DNA of 64,000 nt from Umezawaea sp049997955 (GCA_049997955.1 JAEBDY010000007.1:372001-436000); one strand, 5' to 3'. Counted from the stretch's first letter, positions 43,767 through 52,245 are shown. A program made the numbers and translations. Notes: a model not told the origin generated them from the letters alone.

Positions 43767-44735
43767 ATGCTCGGCACCGCAATTCAGGAGACCGCGCGCA
43801 AAATATCCGATATCAAGATCAATGAAAGGCTGGCGACAAGATCCGTCGACTTTCAGCAGACGATCCCGCGGAGCCTCGTGCACCGCGCGGCCGTCTCGGA
43901 GGTCTTCGTCACCGACCTGAACATACTCGGCGAGGGACGGTTCGAAGTCGGTGCGCAGTGGCCGCGCCGGCACAGCTTCTTCGGGCCGCGAACACCGGCC
44001 TTCCACGACCCGATGCTGTACGCGGAGACGGTTCGCCAGGCGGGACTGCTCATCGCGCACCGGGCGTACGGCGTACCGCTCAGCCACAGCTTCCTCTCGG
44101 ACCACAAGGTGTACTCGGTCAGCGAGGCGGGGCTGGCCACCGAGGGCCGCCCGATCGACGTGGTGCTGCTGGTCAGCGCGCACGAGGTGAAGCAGCGGGG
44201 CAAGAACGTCGGCGGCATGCGGTTGGACTACGAGTGCGTTCGCGACGGCCAGCGGATCGGTACGGCGTCGGACCGCTGGCGCTGCGTGTCCCCGGCGGTC
44301 TACCGCCGGGTGCGGGGCGACCACTTCGCGGCGACACCGTTCCAAGCGACGCTCCTGCCCGCGGTCGCCCCGGCGCTGGTTGGTCGTGACCGCGCAGAGG
44401 ACGTGCTGGTGGCGGAGGCGCCAGCGGACGGCACCTGGTCGTTGCGGTTCGACCCGGACCACTCGGCGCTCTTCGACCACGTGGTCGACCACGTGCCGGG
44501 CATGGTGCTCATCGAAGGAGCGCGGCAAGCGGCCCTGCTGGCGGTCGGCGACCCGTACGCCCTTCCCACGAGCGTGGAGTTCGAGTTCGGAAGTTACGTG
44601 GAGTTCGATTCCGACTGCCAGCTGGTGGTCGAAGTGGACGACACCGGATCGGAACGCACCCGGACCGTGCGGGTCGAGGTGCGGCAGAACGGCACCACGG
44701 CCGCGCACGGCACGCTGGGTATGCGCTTGTTATGA
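43767..44735 (+). CDS. AfsA/ScbA family gamma-butyrolactone biosynthesis protein
   Basis: 322-residue homologue of AfsA, which condenses a beta-ketoacyl-ACP with dihydroxyacetone phosphate to begin butyrolactone hormone synthesis. It has two hot-dog AfsA repeats. The first (about 30-150) contains RRHSFFGP..HDPMLYAETVRQAGLL, the second (about 205-320) VDHVPGMVLIEGARQAALL. Both the start-side Glu-Arg pair (ETVRQ) and the second-repeat pair (EGARQ) are intact. The start is ATG 43767 after GGGAGG. The last sense codon is TTA (44730-44732), immediately before the stop and overlapping the next gene's ATG. Confidence 0.93.
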   Translation: MLGTAIQETARKISDIKINERLATRSVDFQQTIPRSLVHRAAVSEVFVTDLNILGEGRFEVGAQWPRRHSFFGPRTPAFHDPMLYAETVRQAGLLIAHRAYGVPLSHSFLSDHKVYSVSEAGLATEGRPIDVVLLVSAHEVKQRGKNVGGMRLDYECVRDGQRIGTASDRWRCVSPAVYRRVRGDHFAATPFQATLLPAVAPALVGRDRAEDVLVAEAPADGTWSLRFDPDHSALFDHVVDHVPGMVLIEGARQAALLAVGDPYALPTSVEFEFGSYVEFDSDCQLVVEVDDTGSERTRTVRVEVRQNGTTAAHGTLGMRLL

Positions 44736-45730
44736 GCGTTCGTGAGTCGACGGACGGCTGGTCGGACATCCTGGTGACCGGCGCGACCGGCTTCGTGGGC
44801 AGCGCGGTGCTGCGTGAGCTGGTTGCGCTGGGCGTGGGCGCGCGGGTCCGCGTCCTGGCCCGGCGCCCGGTGCCGACGTGGATGACGGAAGTAGGCGTGA
44901 CGACGTGGTTCGGTGACCTCACCGACGCTCCGAGCCTGGCCGGGCTGTGCACCGGGATCACCACCCTGGTGCACCTCGCGTCGCAGGTGGGCGGTGATCC
45001 CGCGCTCTGCACGGCCGTCAACGAGGACGGCACGGCGAATGTCCTCGCGGAGGCGCACGACTCGGGTACCACGCACCTGCTGTACCTCAGCACGTGCGCG
45101 GTCTACCGCGACGGCGTCCACCGGGGTGTCGCGGAACCGGTCTGGGGGTCCGGGCTGATGACGGATCCGGTGTCGCCGACCAGCCGGAGCAGGCTGGCGG
45201 CCGAGCGCCTGGTGCTGGCCGCGGGTGGCACGGTGCTGCGGCCGCACCTGATCCACGGCGCGGGCGACCGGCACGTGGTGCCGACACTGGTCCGCTGGAT
45301 CCAGGCGGTCCCGGCGTGGGCGGCGGGCGGCTCGGCTTGCGCGTCGCTCGTTGCGGTGGCCGACCTGGCCGCGGTGGTCGCGGTGCTGGCGCTCAACCCC
45401 CGTGCGAGCCGCCAAGGTGGGGAGATCTTCCACGTGGCCGATCCGCGCCCGGTCCAGGTGCGCCAGTTGGTCACCGCGATGTGCGAGCTGCTCGACCTGC
45501 CGCTGCCCGTCGTGGACCTGCCGCTCGACGAGCACCGCGCCCGCACGCGCGCGGAGCTGCCTGCGTTGACCGATCACCAGTACTCCCTGCTCACGAGGGA
45601 TCACTGGTACGAGAGCAGTCGCATCTGGGAGCTCACCGGCGTCTCCCCTGGTCCGGGCTTCGGCCCGCGCCTGGCGGAAGCGGCGGACTGGTACCGCGAG
45701 TCGCTGCGCATCCGGGAACCGGTCGGCTGA
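44732..45730 (+). CDS. NAD-dependent epimerase/dehydratase-like SDR protein coupled to the afsA homologue
   Basis: 332-residue extended SDR. It has an N-terminal cofactor motif ILVTGATGFVGSAV, LVHLAS and YLSTCAVYRD. At the usual catalytic site the sequence reads SPTSRSRLAAERLV, where family members have SPYGRSKLAAE. Both the Tyr and the Lys are therefore replaced (Thr and Arg), so ordinary SDR chemistry is doubtful. It overlaps the afsA-like stop by 4 bases (ATGA), implying coupled translation. Such SDR genes often sit beside afsA homologues, where reduction of the butyrolactone keto group is the usual proposal. Here binding without catalysis or an altered mechanism is equally possible. Confidence 0.85.
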   Translation: MSVRESTDGWSDILVTGATGFVGSAVLRELVALGVGARVRVLARRPVPTWMTEVGVTTWFGDLTDAPSLAGLCTGITTLVHLASQVGGDPALCTAVNEDGTANVLAEAHDSGTTHLLYLSTCAVYRDGVHRGVAEPVWGSGLMTDPVSPTSRSRLAAERLVLAAGGTVLRPHLIHGAGDRHVVPTLVRWIQAVPAWAAGGSACASLVAVADLAAVVAVLALNPRASRQGGEIFHVADPRPVQVRQLVTAMCELLDLPLPVVDLPLDEHRARTRAELPALTDHQYSLLTRDHWYESSRIWELTGVSPGPGFGPRLAEAADWYRESLRIREPVG

Positions 45731-46761
45731 GCCGGATTCGGGGACGAGGTCGGCCGTCGTGGTGGAAGGTGTGGCGTTCAGTGCCCGTGGGGCAGTTGAT
45801 CTTGACCGCTGTGCTGGCAGGATTGGTTGCGGCCGTCACCGCGAGTTGGAAGATCGGCAGTGAAGAGTGGGCCAAGCGCAGGGCGGCGGCGCGTGAGGAT
45901 CTACCCGCACGAGTCGCGCCGAACCCACGGTCTCCGCTGGCCTACCAGGGTGATCTCACCATCGGCCGCGACGCGCAGCCGCCAGGAGAAGGATGCCAAA
46001 GCTGTTGCCGCACAGCCTCAGTGCTCCGGAGTCCGAAATCGACACCTCGATCGGTTCAAGAAAGCTGTCTTCTCTGGAGTCGGAGGTGTGGCGAAACGAG
46101 TGGACCGTTGCGGTCTTCGATCCTGTTGAGCAACACATTGTGCCGCTCGAAAAGTCATCGCTGCCGGTCGAGCGACATGTTTGTACTCATTGACGAGGCC
46201 GCCCGGGATGCGGGTGCGTAGCAGCCCGCGGGTGCCGGGATCATCGGCTGCGGTGGGGTGTTGCCGGGGCGCGGGCAGGCCCGCAGGCTTGTCATCAGCG
46301 GGGTGGTGAAGCGCGCAGCCTCGGCCCGCGACACGGAACGCGTGCGTGGTGTGGTGCGTTCAGCCCAGTCGGGCACCGACACCACCTGGTCGGCATGACC
46401 GAGGGCAACTGCCAAGTGCATCACGGCGGAGAGGGCTCGTACCCGCTGTGAGTGGCTCAGCGAGTCGGACAGCAGGATGTGCGTGCAGTGGTTGATGAGC
46501 TCCGACGTGCGTTTCCTGCCTCCGATTCGGGTGCGGAACATGGATGTCCCGCAGCCCGGTCGGAGGAGGTCCCCCTGCCTGCTGGCGTTGCTGCCCGCCC
46601 CGTGCGGCACTGGTGCTTGCTCTCGCCGGGTGACCGTGTCCTCCTGGTCGCCGACCTCGAACGCGATGTCCACATCGGCTCCCCCATTGTCTGGCCCTGA
46701 CTTCGACGGCCCGGCGGGTACTCCTCGTCGGGCCATCGCCTTCCTGCGAGAGGATGGTCGG
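45731..46761. other. 1-kb region without a confident gene (probably decayed sequence)
   Basis: Reading frames here are short, change phase often and lack the third-position GC pattern of neighbouring genes. Frame pieces include a hydrophobic stretch from 45781 (VPVGQLILTAVLAGLVAAV) and a leftward piece around 46370-46530. GC content dips around 46000-46200. This looks like the remains of one or more disrupted genes. One short frame with a good ribosome site is listed separately (45993-46193). Confidence 0.45.
45993..46193 (+). CDS. Possible small protein, function unknown
   Basis: 66-residue reading frame beginning with ATG 45993, four bases after AGGAG, the strongest ribosome site in this stretch. 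The composition (ESEIDTSIGSRKLSSLESEV, then NEWTVAVFDPVEQ) is protein-like and less GC-rich than the surroundings. No family is recognised. It lies inside an otherwise decayed segment, so it may be a piece of a former gene or a recently acquired small gene. Confidence 0.3.
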   Translation: MPKLLPHSLSAPESEIDTSIGSRKLSSLESEVWRNEWTVAVFDPVEQHIVPLEKSSLPVERHVCTH

Positions 46762-47682
46762 GTGACCACCTCCCGAGCGCTGCTTCGCATCCGCGCCGTG
46801 CGCCACGGACTGGCCGCCACCGCAGTGGTGCTGGTGCTGTGCGCCGGTGTCGCGGTCACCGCGCTGCTGTCGTACACGTCGGCGTCCGGTCGGATCGGGG
46901 AACTGACCGGACGGGCGGTCGGCCAGGTGGTCCGGGTCGGGCAGAACACCGTCGAGCTGACCTGGCCGCTGCCGGACGGGACCTCCACGACGGCGCTGGT
47001 CGAGATCCCCGGCAGGACGCCCCCGCTGGGGCAGAGGACCCAGGTCGCCTACGACCCCGCTCATCCGGACCGGGCCGTCATGCCCGGCGCGGACCTGCTC
47101 GTCCAGGCCGACCGCGCGCTGAGCGGTCTCGCGTTCACCGCCGCGGTCGTGCTGCTGGTGCTCGCCGCGTCCGCGTGGCGGCTGGTCACGCGCTTCCGCG
47201 CGGCACGGGCGCCGGGCCGCGCGGCTCGGGTGCGCCGGATCCGCGTGCAGTCCGGGCTGATCGTCCGCTCCTGGCTGGAGGTCGACGGGCCGCGCGAGCG
47301 GTGGATCCCCGTCTACTACGACCCCGCGCTGGCCGCGATGCCGTCGCCCGCCTCCGTCCTGCTGCACGGCGAACGGCTCGTCGTCGTCGACTTCGGCGAC
47401 GTGCGCCTGTACCCGTCGGGGCCGGTGGCGGCGAAGCACCCGCGCGGCCGCCGGGGCGACAGCCCGGCCGAGCCGGACCCGGAGGTGGTGCGGGCGGCTG
47501 CCGCCGCCGGGTGGTCGCGGCAGGTGCGGGCGGACGCCGTGCTGGTGATCCCGGCGCCGTTCATCGGGCTGTTCTGGGCGTACCTGGACGGGAGCGGGTT
47601 CAGCGGCTGGCTGGCCGCGACCCTCGTGACCGCAGGCATGGGCCTGTGGGTGGCCGCGTGGCGGGGCGCCGACCCGTCCTGA
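46762..47682 (+). CDS. DUF3592-like membrane protein
   Basis: 306-residue protein. An N-terminal helix (about 12-35) is followed by an extracytoplasmic domain with LGQRTQVAYDPAHPDRAVMP, the (V/I)xYxPxxPxxA signature of DUF3592. A second helix spans about 115-135. A cytoplasmic basic stretch and a second small domain with VYYDPAL lead to two closing helices (about 260-300). GTG 46762 is used because GAGAGG lies 10 bases before it; longer upstream extensions run through low-quality sequence. The function of this family is unknown. It is not clearly in an operon with its neighbours. Confidence 0.75.
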   Translation: MTTSRALLRIRAVRHGLAATAVVLVLCAGVAVTALLSYTSASGRIGELTGRAVGQVVRVGQNTVELTWPLPDGTSTTALVEIPGRTPPLGQRTQVAYDPAHPDRAVMPGADLLVQADRALSGLAFTAAVVLLVLAASAWRLVTRFRAARAPGRAARVRRIRVQSGLIVRSWLEVDGPRERWIPVYYDPALAAMPSPASVLLHGERLVVVDFGDVRLYPSGPVAAKHPRGRRGDSPAEPDPEVVRAAAAAGWSRQVRADAVLVIPAPFIGLFWAYLDGSGFSGWLAATLVTAGMGLWVAAWRGADPS

Positions 47683-47726
47683 GCCGGCAGAATCCGGGAC
47701 CGCGCTCCCGACCACGGAGGTCCGTC

Positions 47727-48095
47727 GTGTTCACTTCCGCGTTCCCCATGCTGACCACCGCGGACCTGGACCGTTCGCTGGCCTTCTACCAGGGGCTGCT
47801 CGGTTTCGAGGAGACCTACCGCTTCCCGGCCGAGGGACGGCCGGGCTACGTGGGCCTGCGGCTGGGCGACTCGGAGATCGGCGTGGGGGAGACCTCCGGG
47901 ATGACCGGTGGCGCGGCGTCCGACCACTTCCAGCTCTGCGTCTACGCCGACGACTGCGGTGAAGCCGTCGAACACCTGCGCGCTCATGGGGTCACGGTGC
48001 TGGACGAGCCTGTTCGGCAGCCGTGGGGCGAGTGGATGGCGGTCGTCGCCGACCCGGACGGCCACCGCGTCGTCATCATGGCGTCGGAGAGCTGA
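47727..48095 (+). CDS. VOC (glyoxalase/bleomycin-resistance) superfamily protein
   Basis: 122-residue single VOC domain made of two beta-alpha-beta-beta-beta repeats: TTADLDRSLAFYQGLLGFEE and the C-terminal EWMAVVADPDGHRVVIM. The closing DPDGHRVVI strand is typical, and metal-ligand candidates are present (HFQLCVY, and Glu near 105). It starts at GTG 47727 behind CGGAGG. Family members include glyoxalase I, dioxygenases and antibiotic-binding proteins. Nothing here selects among them, though sequestration of a small molecule is plausible. Confidence 0.85.
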   Translation: MFTSAFPMLTTADLDRSLAFYQGLLGFEETYRFPAEGRPGYVGLRLGDSEIGVGETSGMTGGAASDHFQLCVYADDCGEAVEHLRAHGVTVLDEPVRQPWGEWMAVVADPDGHRVVIMASES

Positions 48096-48096
48096 G

Positions 48097-48130
48097 CGGG
48101 CGGGCCGCCGTGGGGACGGCAGCCCGCCCG
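48097..48130. terminator. Bidirectional hairpin between VOC and lipase genes
   Basis: Inverted repeat CGGGCGGGC / GCCCGCCCG, 9 bp, with further GCCG/CGGC pairing inside the loop, between convergent stops. Confidence 0.55.
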
Positions 48131-48135
48131 AACTC

Positions 48136-49152
48136 CTACCTGGTGGCGAACACGTACGGCTTGAGCGCGGGCTCCGCGGTCACCACGGGGGAGGCCGCGA
48201 TGTTCGCGGCGATCGCGTCGTCGACCGCGGCCACGTCCTCGTCGTAGGTGGACGGGTCGACGCCCGGCATGAAGGGCGTCGAGCAGACCGAGTCGTCGAT
48301 CCGGTCGGGGCGGGCGGGCCCCTGGTGGGTGAGCGCGTCCATCACCAGCGCGTACGCGACCGGGTCCGAGGTGCCGAGGGCGATGTGCTCGCTCCGGTTG
48401 TCCGCGCAGACGTCCTGGAGGGCGACGTTGGTGATCCGCCCGCCGCCGCGCAGGCTGGTCGAGCCGCTGTCGTCCTGGTTCGGCGTGACGTACTGGTCGT
48501 GGACCGTGTAGACGTTCGTGTACGAGACGCCCCGGAAGGTCTCCTGGCGGGAGTTGACCGCCCTGATGAAGTCGGCGTTCGACCTCATCTGCCAGAACGA
48601 CGGCGGGCACGAGGAGCCCGTCGCGCAGGTGGCCTCGTTCACCGTGCTGCCGTGGTTCGGCGTGGCGAGCGCGACGTAGTCGGAGACCATCGCGCGGGTG
48701 TCCGGCCAGAACCGCATCGCGAAGCGCGGTTCCAGGCCGCCCTGGCTGTAGCCGACCACCGCGATGTCGCGGCCGCTGATCCGGTGGACGTGCCGGATCG
48801 CGTGCACGACGTACTCCGACGACACCTGGATGTCGCCCAGCGCGTACCCCGGCAGGGTCACCGAGCAGTACGGGTGGTCGAGCGCGTCCAGCGCGGGGAA
48901 CCAGTTCCAGGCGAACACCCCGGTGTCCAGGGCGGTGGGCGGGACGAACAGCGCCACCGCCCGGTCGGCGCGGGTCGCGTTCGGGGTGCAGCGCACGGCG
49001 GCCGCGAGGTCGGCCTGCGGCACCGTCAACTGTGGACCGGGTGCGTTCACGGGGGCGAACGGGCGCGCCGCGGCGACCGCGGTGGTGGGTACGGCGGTCA
49101 AGCCGACGCACAGGAGCAGGCCCAGTGCCGCGCGGCGGAGCTTGGAGGTCAT
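48136..49152 (-). CDS. Secreted lipase/esterase, alpha/beta hydrolase
   Basis: 338-residue secreted hydrolase. Residues 1-29 are a signal peptide (basic start, hydrophobic core ALGLLLCVGLTA, AVA-AA cleavage region). The nucleophile elbow VVGYSQGG places the catalytic serine at about 136. SEHIALGTSD near the C-terminus may hold the catalytic His. Several cysteines suggest disulfides. The layout resembles Candida antarctica lipase B-like bacterial lipases. ATG 49152 has AAGAGGA upstream. A MerR-type promoter with a 20-base spacer lies 40-75 bp ahead and is shared with the divergent merR gene, so induction by that regulator is likely. Confidence 0.88.
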   Translation of the reverse strand: MTSKLRRAALGLLLCVGLTAVPTTAVAAARPFAPVNAPGPQLTVPQADLAAAVRCTPNATRADRAVALFVPPTALDTGVFAWNWFPALDALDHPYCSVTLPGYALGDIQVSSEYVVHAIRHVHRISGRDIAVVGYSQGGLEPRFAMRFWPDTRAMVSDYVALATPNHGSTVNEATCATGSSCPPSFWQMRSNADFIRAVNSRQETFRGVSYTNVYTVHDQYVTPNQDDSGSTSLRGGGRITNVALQDVCADNRSEHIALGTSDPVAYALVMDALTHQGPARPDRIDDSVCSTPFMPGVDPSTYDEDVAAVDDAIAANIAASPVVTAEPALKPYVFATR

Positions 49153-49192
49153 GTGCCGAGTCCTCTTCGGGTTGGCGAGTCGATCTTCGACT

Positions 49193-49228
49193 ACGCTAGG
49201 ACCTGACATCGGTGTGAGGTTCAAGGTC
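49193..49228 (-). promoter_or_regulatory. MerR-type promoter for the lipase gene
   Basis: On the - strand, TTGAAC (-35, 49219-49224) and TAGCGT (-10, 49193-49198) are separated by 20 bases, longer than usual, as in MerR-activated promoters. A dyad with outer arms GACCT/AGGTC (49200-49228) fills the spacer. The merR gene starts 28 bp away on the other strand. Confidence 0.6.
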
Positions 49229-49255
49229 CAGTGGTCCAGCTCACCAGGGAGTGCC

Positions 49256-49639
49256 ATGCGCATCGGCGAACTCGCCGCAAGGACCGGTGTGGCCGTGCGG
49301 TCGCTGCGCTACTACGAGGAGCAGGGGTTGCTCACGTCGGCGCGCGGCAGCGGCGGCCAGCGGTCGTACTCGGAGACCGCGGTGGAACGGGTCGACCTGA
49401 TCCAGCTGCTGTACTCCGCGGGCCTGTCCAGCAAGACGATCCTCGGCCTGCTGCCGTGCGTCGAGTCGAAGGTCAACACCCCGGAGTCGCGCGCCGCGCT
49501 GGCGGCCGAACGGGAGCGCATCGACCGGCAGATCACCGAACTGGTGCGGGCGCGGGACAAGCTCGACGAGGTCATCGCGTTCAGCGCGAGCCCGGAATCG
49601 GGATGCGCCTGGGTGGAACCCGCGGTGGCGGTCCGCTAG
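49256..49639 (+). CDS. MerR family transcriptional regulator
   Basis: 127-residue regulator. The N-terminal winged helix is MRIGELAARTGVAVRSLRYY followed by EEQGLL, the classic MerR DNA-binding segment. A dimerisation coiled coil follows (about 80-115: AALAAERERIDRQITELVRA). The short C-terminus has one cysteine and no metal-binding cluster, so a small-molecule or redox ligand is more likely than a metal. It is divergent from the secreted lipase and overlooks a stretched-spacer promoter typical of MerR targets. Confidence 0.9.
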   Translation: MRIGELAARTGVAVRSLRYYEEQGLLTSARGSGGQRSYSETAVERVDLIQLLYSAGLSSKTILGLLPCVESKVNTPESRAALAAERERIDRQITELVRARDKLDEVIAFSASPESGCAWVEPAVAVR

Positions 49640-49673
49640 TCCCAAGAGCACCGGCCGCAGCACCCACCCTCAA

Positions 49674-49739
49674 GCCGGACGCCTGCTGATCACCGCCGAC
49701 GCGGGCAGTTCCAACGGCTGCCGCATCCGCGCGTGCAAG
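49674..49739 (+). pseudogene. Remnant of an ISAzo13-like transposase
   Basis: In one frame the sequence reads AGRLLITADAGSSNGCRIRA and then CK. This resembles the LLITAD.GGSNG..R.W. block of ISAzo13-family transposases, as far as memory allows. Nothing else of the enzyme is present on either side, so this is a small relic left by insertion and deletion. It lies between the merR stop and the Wzy-like gene, whose start region may have been affected. Confidence 0.45.
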
Positions 49740-49825
49740 GCCGCCGCCGGGCAGCGCTCATCAGGGTCCGCCGGCTCGGACCGTCTCGAGTGGACAACCA
49801 CTGACCGTGACCGCACGATTCCTTG

Positions 49826-51055
49826 GTGTCGACAGTCGCGATCAACCTGGCCGGATCGGTGGCGACCCTGGTGTGGCTCTACCGGCGAGGCGGGGCCCGC
49901 AACGCACTGCTGTGCGTCGGGGTGGTGCTCCTGCTCTTCGCGTTCGGCCCGCTGGTCAACGTGCTCATGGGCGAGACGATCTACAGCGGCATCGTCGAGG
50001 ACAAGCTGGATCAGGCGTCGACCGGGTTCCTGTCGGCGTTGGTCGCGCTGGCCCTGGCCGACCTGGTCCTACCGCAGCGCGGAAGCTTCACCGACGACCG
50101 GCCAGCGAGGCGACGCTACGATCTGCTGCCGCTGGTCCTGGTGTTGTCGATCAGCTACGCGGTGACGGTGGTCGCCACCCGCGGGTGGCTGATGATCGGC
50201 CTGGGCAAACTGGAGCGCATCGCGTTGGCCGGGCCGCTGCACTACCAGTACCTGCTGGTGGAGACCTTCGTCCTGGCCCTGTACTTCCTGGCTCGGCGCA
50301 CCCCGTCCCACCACGTCCTGTACTGGATCAACGCCGGGTGCTACCTGGCGTACTGCCTGGTCACCACCGAGAGGGACTTCATCTTCATCGGCCTCGCACT
50401 GCTCATCCAGTGGCAACTGTTCAGCGCAGGCGGCCGGTCCCGCCGGCTGATCCTGTTCGGACTGGCCGGCCTCGCGCTGGCCTCGGCACTCGCGGCGTGG
50501 CGCGAGGGCCTGGAGGTCAGCGTGGCCCAGACCCTCAACCAGGGATCGATCCCGTTCGTCGACACGTTCCTGATGGACACGGTGCCCGCCTCGCTGCCCT
50601 ACCGCGCCGGTCGGACCTACCTCGACGCCGTGGTGTCGGTGCTGCCGCTGCCGGGCCTGCGCTCCGCCGACGAGTTGGGGCTGGCCGATTGGCTGGTCAG
50701 CCTGTACGCACCGGGCTACGACGGCGGCTTCGGGTTCTCGCTGACCGGCGAGGCCTACCTGAACTTCGGGATGGTCGGCATCCCGGTCGTGTTCTTCCTG
50801 GTCGGGCTCGGCGTGCGGGTCGTGGTCAACCGGTGTGACCGGTCGGACTTCTCGACCTACCTGGCCGTGCTGGTCCTCTCGGGGCTGTTCAACGCGCTGC
50901 GCGGGGACAGTGCCCAGTTGCTGAAAACCGTGTGCTACGGCGCGGTGTTCTTCGCCGTGCTGCACGTGGTGTCCACCGCCCGGAACGACTCGGGCCCGCT
51001 TGGCCACCCACCTGGACGGGGTCGCCCAGGGGACATCGGACCACCTGGCCCGTGA
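49826..51055 (+). CDS. Wzy-like polysaccharide polymerase, multi-span membrane protein
   Basis: About 409 residues with ten or so hydrophobic helices and a large loop (about 240-290) between late helices, the layout of O-antigen polymerase/oligosaccharide repeat unit polymerases. The C-terminal 30 residues are Gly/Pro-rich and soluble. An in-frame stop at 49808 leaves only TTG 49823 or GTG 49826 as starts, and neither has a clear ribosome site. The N-terminus may therefore have been trimmed by the adjacent transposase event. It is not part of the polysaccharide operon 4 kb downstream, which has its own ligase-type protein. Confidence 0.7.
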   Translation: MSTVAINLAGSVATLVWLYRRGGARNALLCVGVVLLLFAFGPLVNVLMGETIYSGIVEDKLDQASTGFLSALVALALADLVLPQRGSFTDDRPARRRYDLLPLVLVLSISYAVTVVATRGWLMIGLGKLERIALAGPLHYQYLLVETFVLALYFLARRTPSHHVLYWINAGCYLAYCLVTTERDFIFIGLALLIQWQLFSAGGRSRRLILFGLAGLALASALAAWREGLEVSVAQTLNQGSIPFVDTFLMDTVPASLPYRAGRTYLDAVVSVLPLPGLRSADELGLADWLVSLYAPGYDGGFGFSLTGEAYLNFGMVGIPVVFFLVGLGVRVVVNRCDRSDFSTYLAVLVLSGLFNALRGDSAQLLKTVCYGAVFFAVLHVVSTARNDSGPLGHPPGRGRPGDIGPPGP

Positions 51056-51173
51056 CGTGCGCGGGCTGGGCGACCCGCCGAGCCGCAGTCGCTACCGCTG
51101 GTCCGAGACCTCCCGCCGGACCTCCTCGACGGGGAGTCGCAGGAGCGCCTCCCCGTCGAACCGGCCGTCGTGG

Positions 51174-52205
51174 TCAGGCTCCCGGAGGCACCACCACGGG
51201 CACGCGGTCGATCGCGGGCGGGGGTTCCGGCGGGGTGCCGTCGCCGAAGGGGGAGCCGCCGAGCTGCTCGCGGAAGTGCGGGGTGAGCCAGGCGGCCGGG
51301 TCGGGGCCCGCGGCGACGACGCGCGTCGGGTTGATCGCCGTGTGGACGCCGTAGTAGTGCCTGCGGATGTGGTCGAAGTGGATCGTGTCGCCGAAACCGG
51401 GCGTCTGGAACAGGTCGCGCGAGTACGCCCACAGCGCGGGGTACTCGATCAGCTTGCGCACGTTGCACTTGAAGTGGCCGTGGTAGACCGCGTCGAAGCG
51501 GGCCAGGGTCGGGAACAGGCGGACGTCGGCCTCGGTGACGTGGTCGCCCAGCAGGTAGCGCTGCCGGATCAGGCGGTCCTCCAGCCGGTCCAGGCCGTCG
51601 AACAGGATGCGCACGGCCCGGTCGTAGGACGCCTGCGACGGCGTGAAACCGGACCGGTAGACGCCGTTGCTCACGTCGCGGTAGACGAACTCGTTGACCG
51701 AGTCGATCTCGTCGCGCAGGTGCGCGGGGTACAGGTCCGGCGCGCCCTCGCGGTGCAGCGCCTTCCACTCGCCGCCGAAGTCGAGCGTGAGCTGGTCGTA
51801 GTCGTTGCTCACCAGGTGCCCGCTCGGGACGTCCACCAGGCCCGGCACGCTCACGCCGCCGTCGTAGTCCGGGTCGCGCTTGAGGTAGGAGTCGCGCAGC
51901 GCGTGCACGCCGAGCACCGGGTCCAGGCCGCCGGGGCTGCCGGTCTCCGCGGTGAACACCCAGTGCGCCTCGCCCCCGATCAGCTCCTGGATGGGGTCGG
52001 TGACCGCCAGCGAGATCGCCTCGTCCAACCCCATCAGCCTGCGCACGATCACCGCGCGGTTCGCCCACGGGCACGCGCGGTTGACCACCAGCCGGTACCG
52101 GCCCGCCTCGACCGGCCAGCCGTCCGCGCCGTCGGCCGTGACCCGGTCGACGAACTTCATGGGTGTGCGCTCGAAATCGTCGCTCGGCTTCTTCTCGTCG
52201 GCCAC
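51174..52205 (-). CDS. Glutathionyl-hydroquinone reductase homologue (ECM4/YqjG family)
   Basis: 343-residue Xi-class glutathione transferase homologue that reductively removes thiol adducts from hydroquinones. The catalytic CPWA motif is in NRACPWANRAV. The long WVFTAE..GG..DPV region and the C-terminal GDHVTEADVRLFPTLARFD helix are typical of the family. Actinomycetes generally use mycothiol, so the thiol partner may differ. GTG 52205 is preferred because of GAGGGGA upstream; longer versions would run into the divergent SEC-C gene. No operon partner is evident. Confidence 0.88.
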   Translation of the reverse strand: MADEKKPSDDFERTPMKFVDRVTADGADGWPVEAGRYRLVVNRACPWANRAVIVRRLMGLDEAISLAVTDPIQELIGGEAHWVFTAETGSPGGLDPVLGVHALRDSYLKRDPDYDGGVSVPGLVDVPSGHLVSNDYDQLTLDFGGEWKALHREGAPDLYPAHLRDEIDSVNEFVYRDVSNGVYRSGFTPSQASYDRAVRILFDGLDRLEDRLIRQRYLLGDHVTEADVRLFPTLARFDAVYHGHFKCNVRKLIEYPALWAYSRDLFQTPGFGDTIHFDHIRRHYYGVHTAINPTRVVAAGPDPAAWLTPHFREQLGGSPFGDGTPPEPPPAIDRVPVVVPPGA

Positions 52206-52245
52206 CGCTGCGTCCCCTCGTCCTGCGTCGGTCACAATCACGTGC

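Noticed and set aside
46155..46988. - strand open frame of 277 codons
   Set aside because: Half of it is antisense to the DUF3592-like gene and the remainder has no recognisable family; it is probably chance plus decayed sequence.
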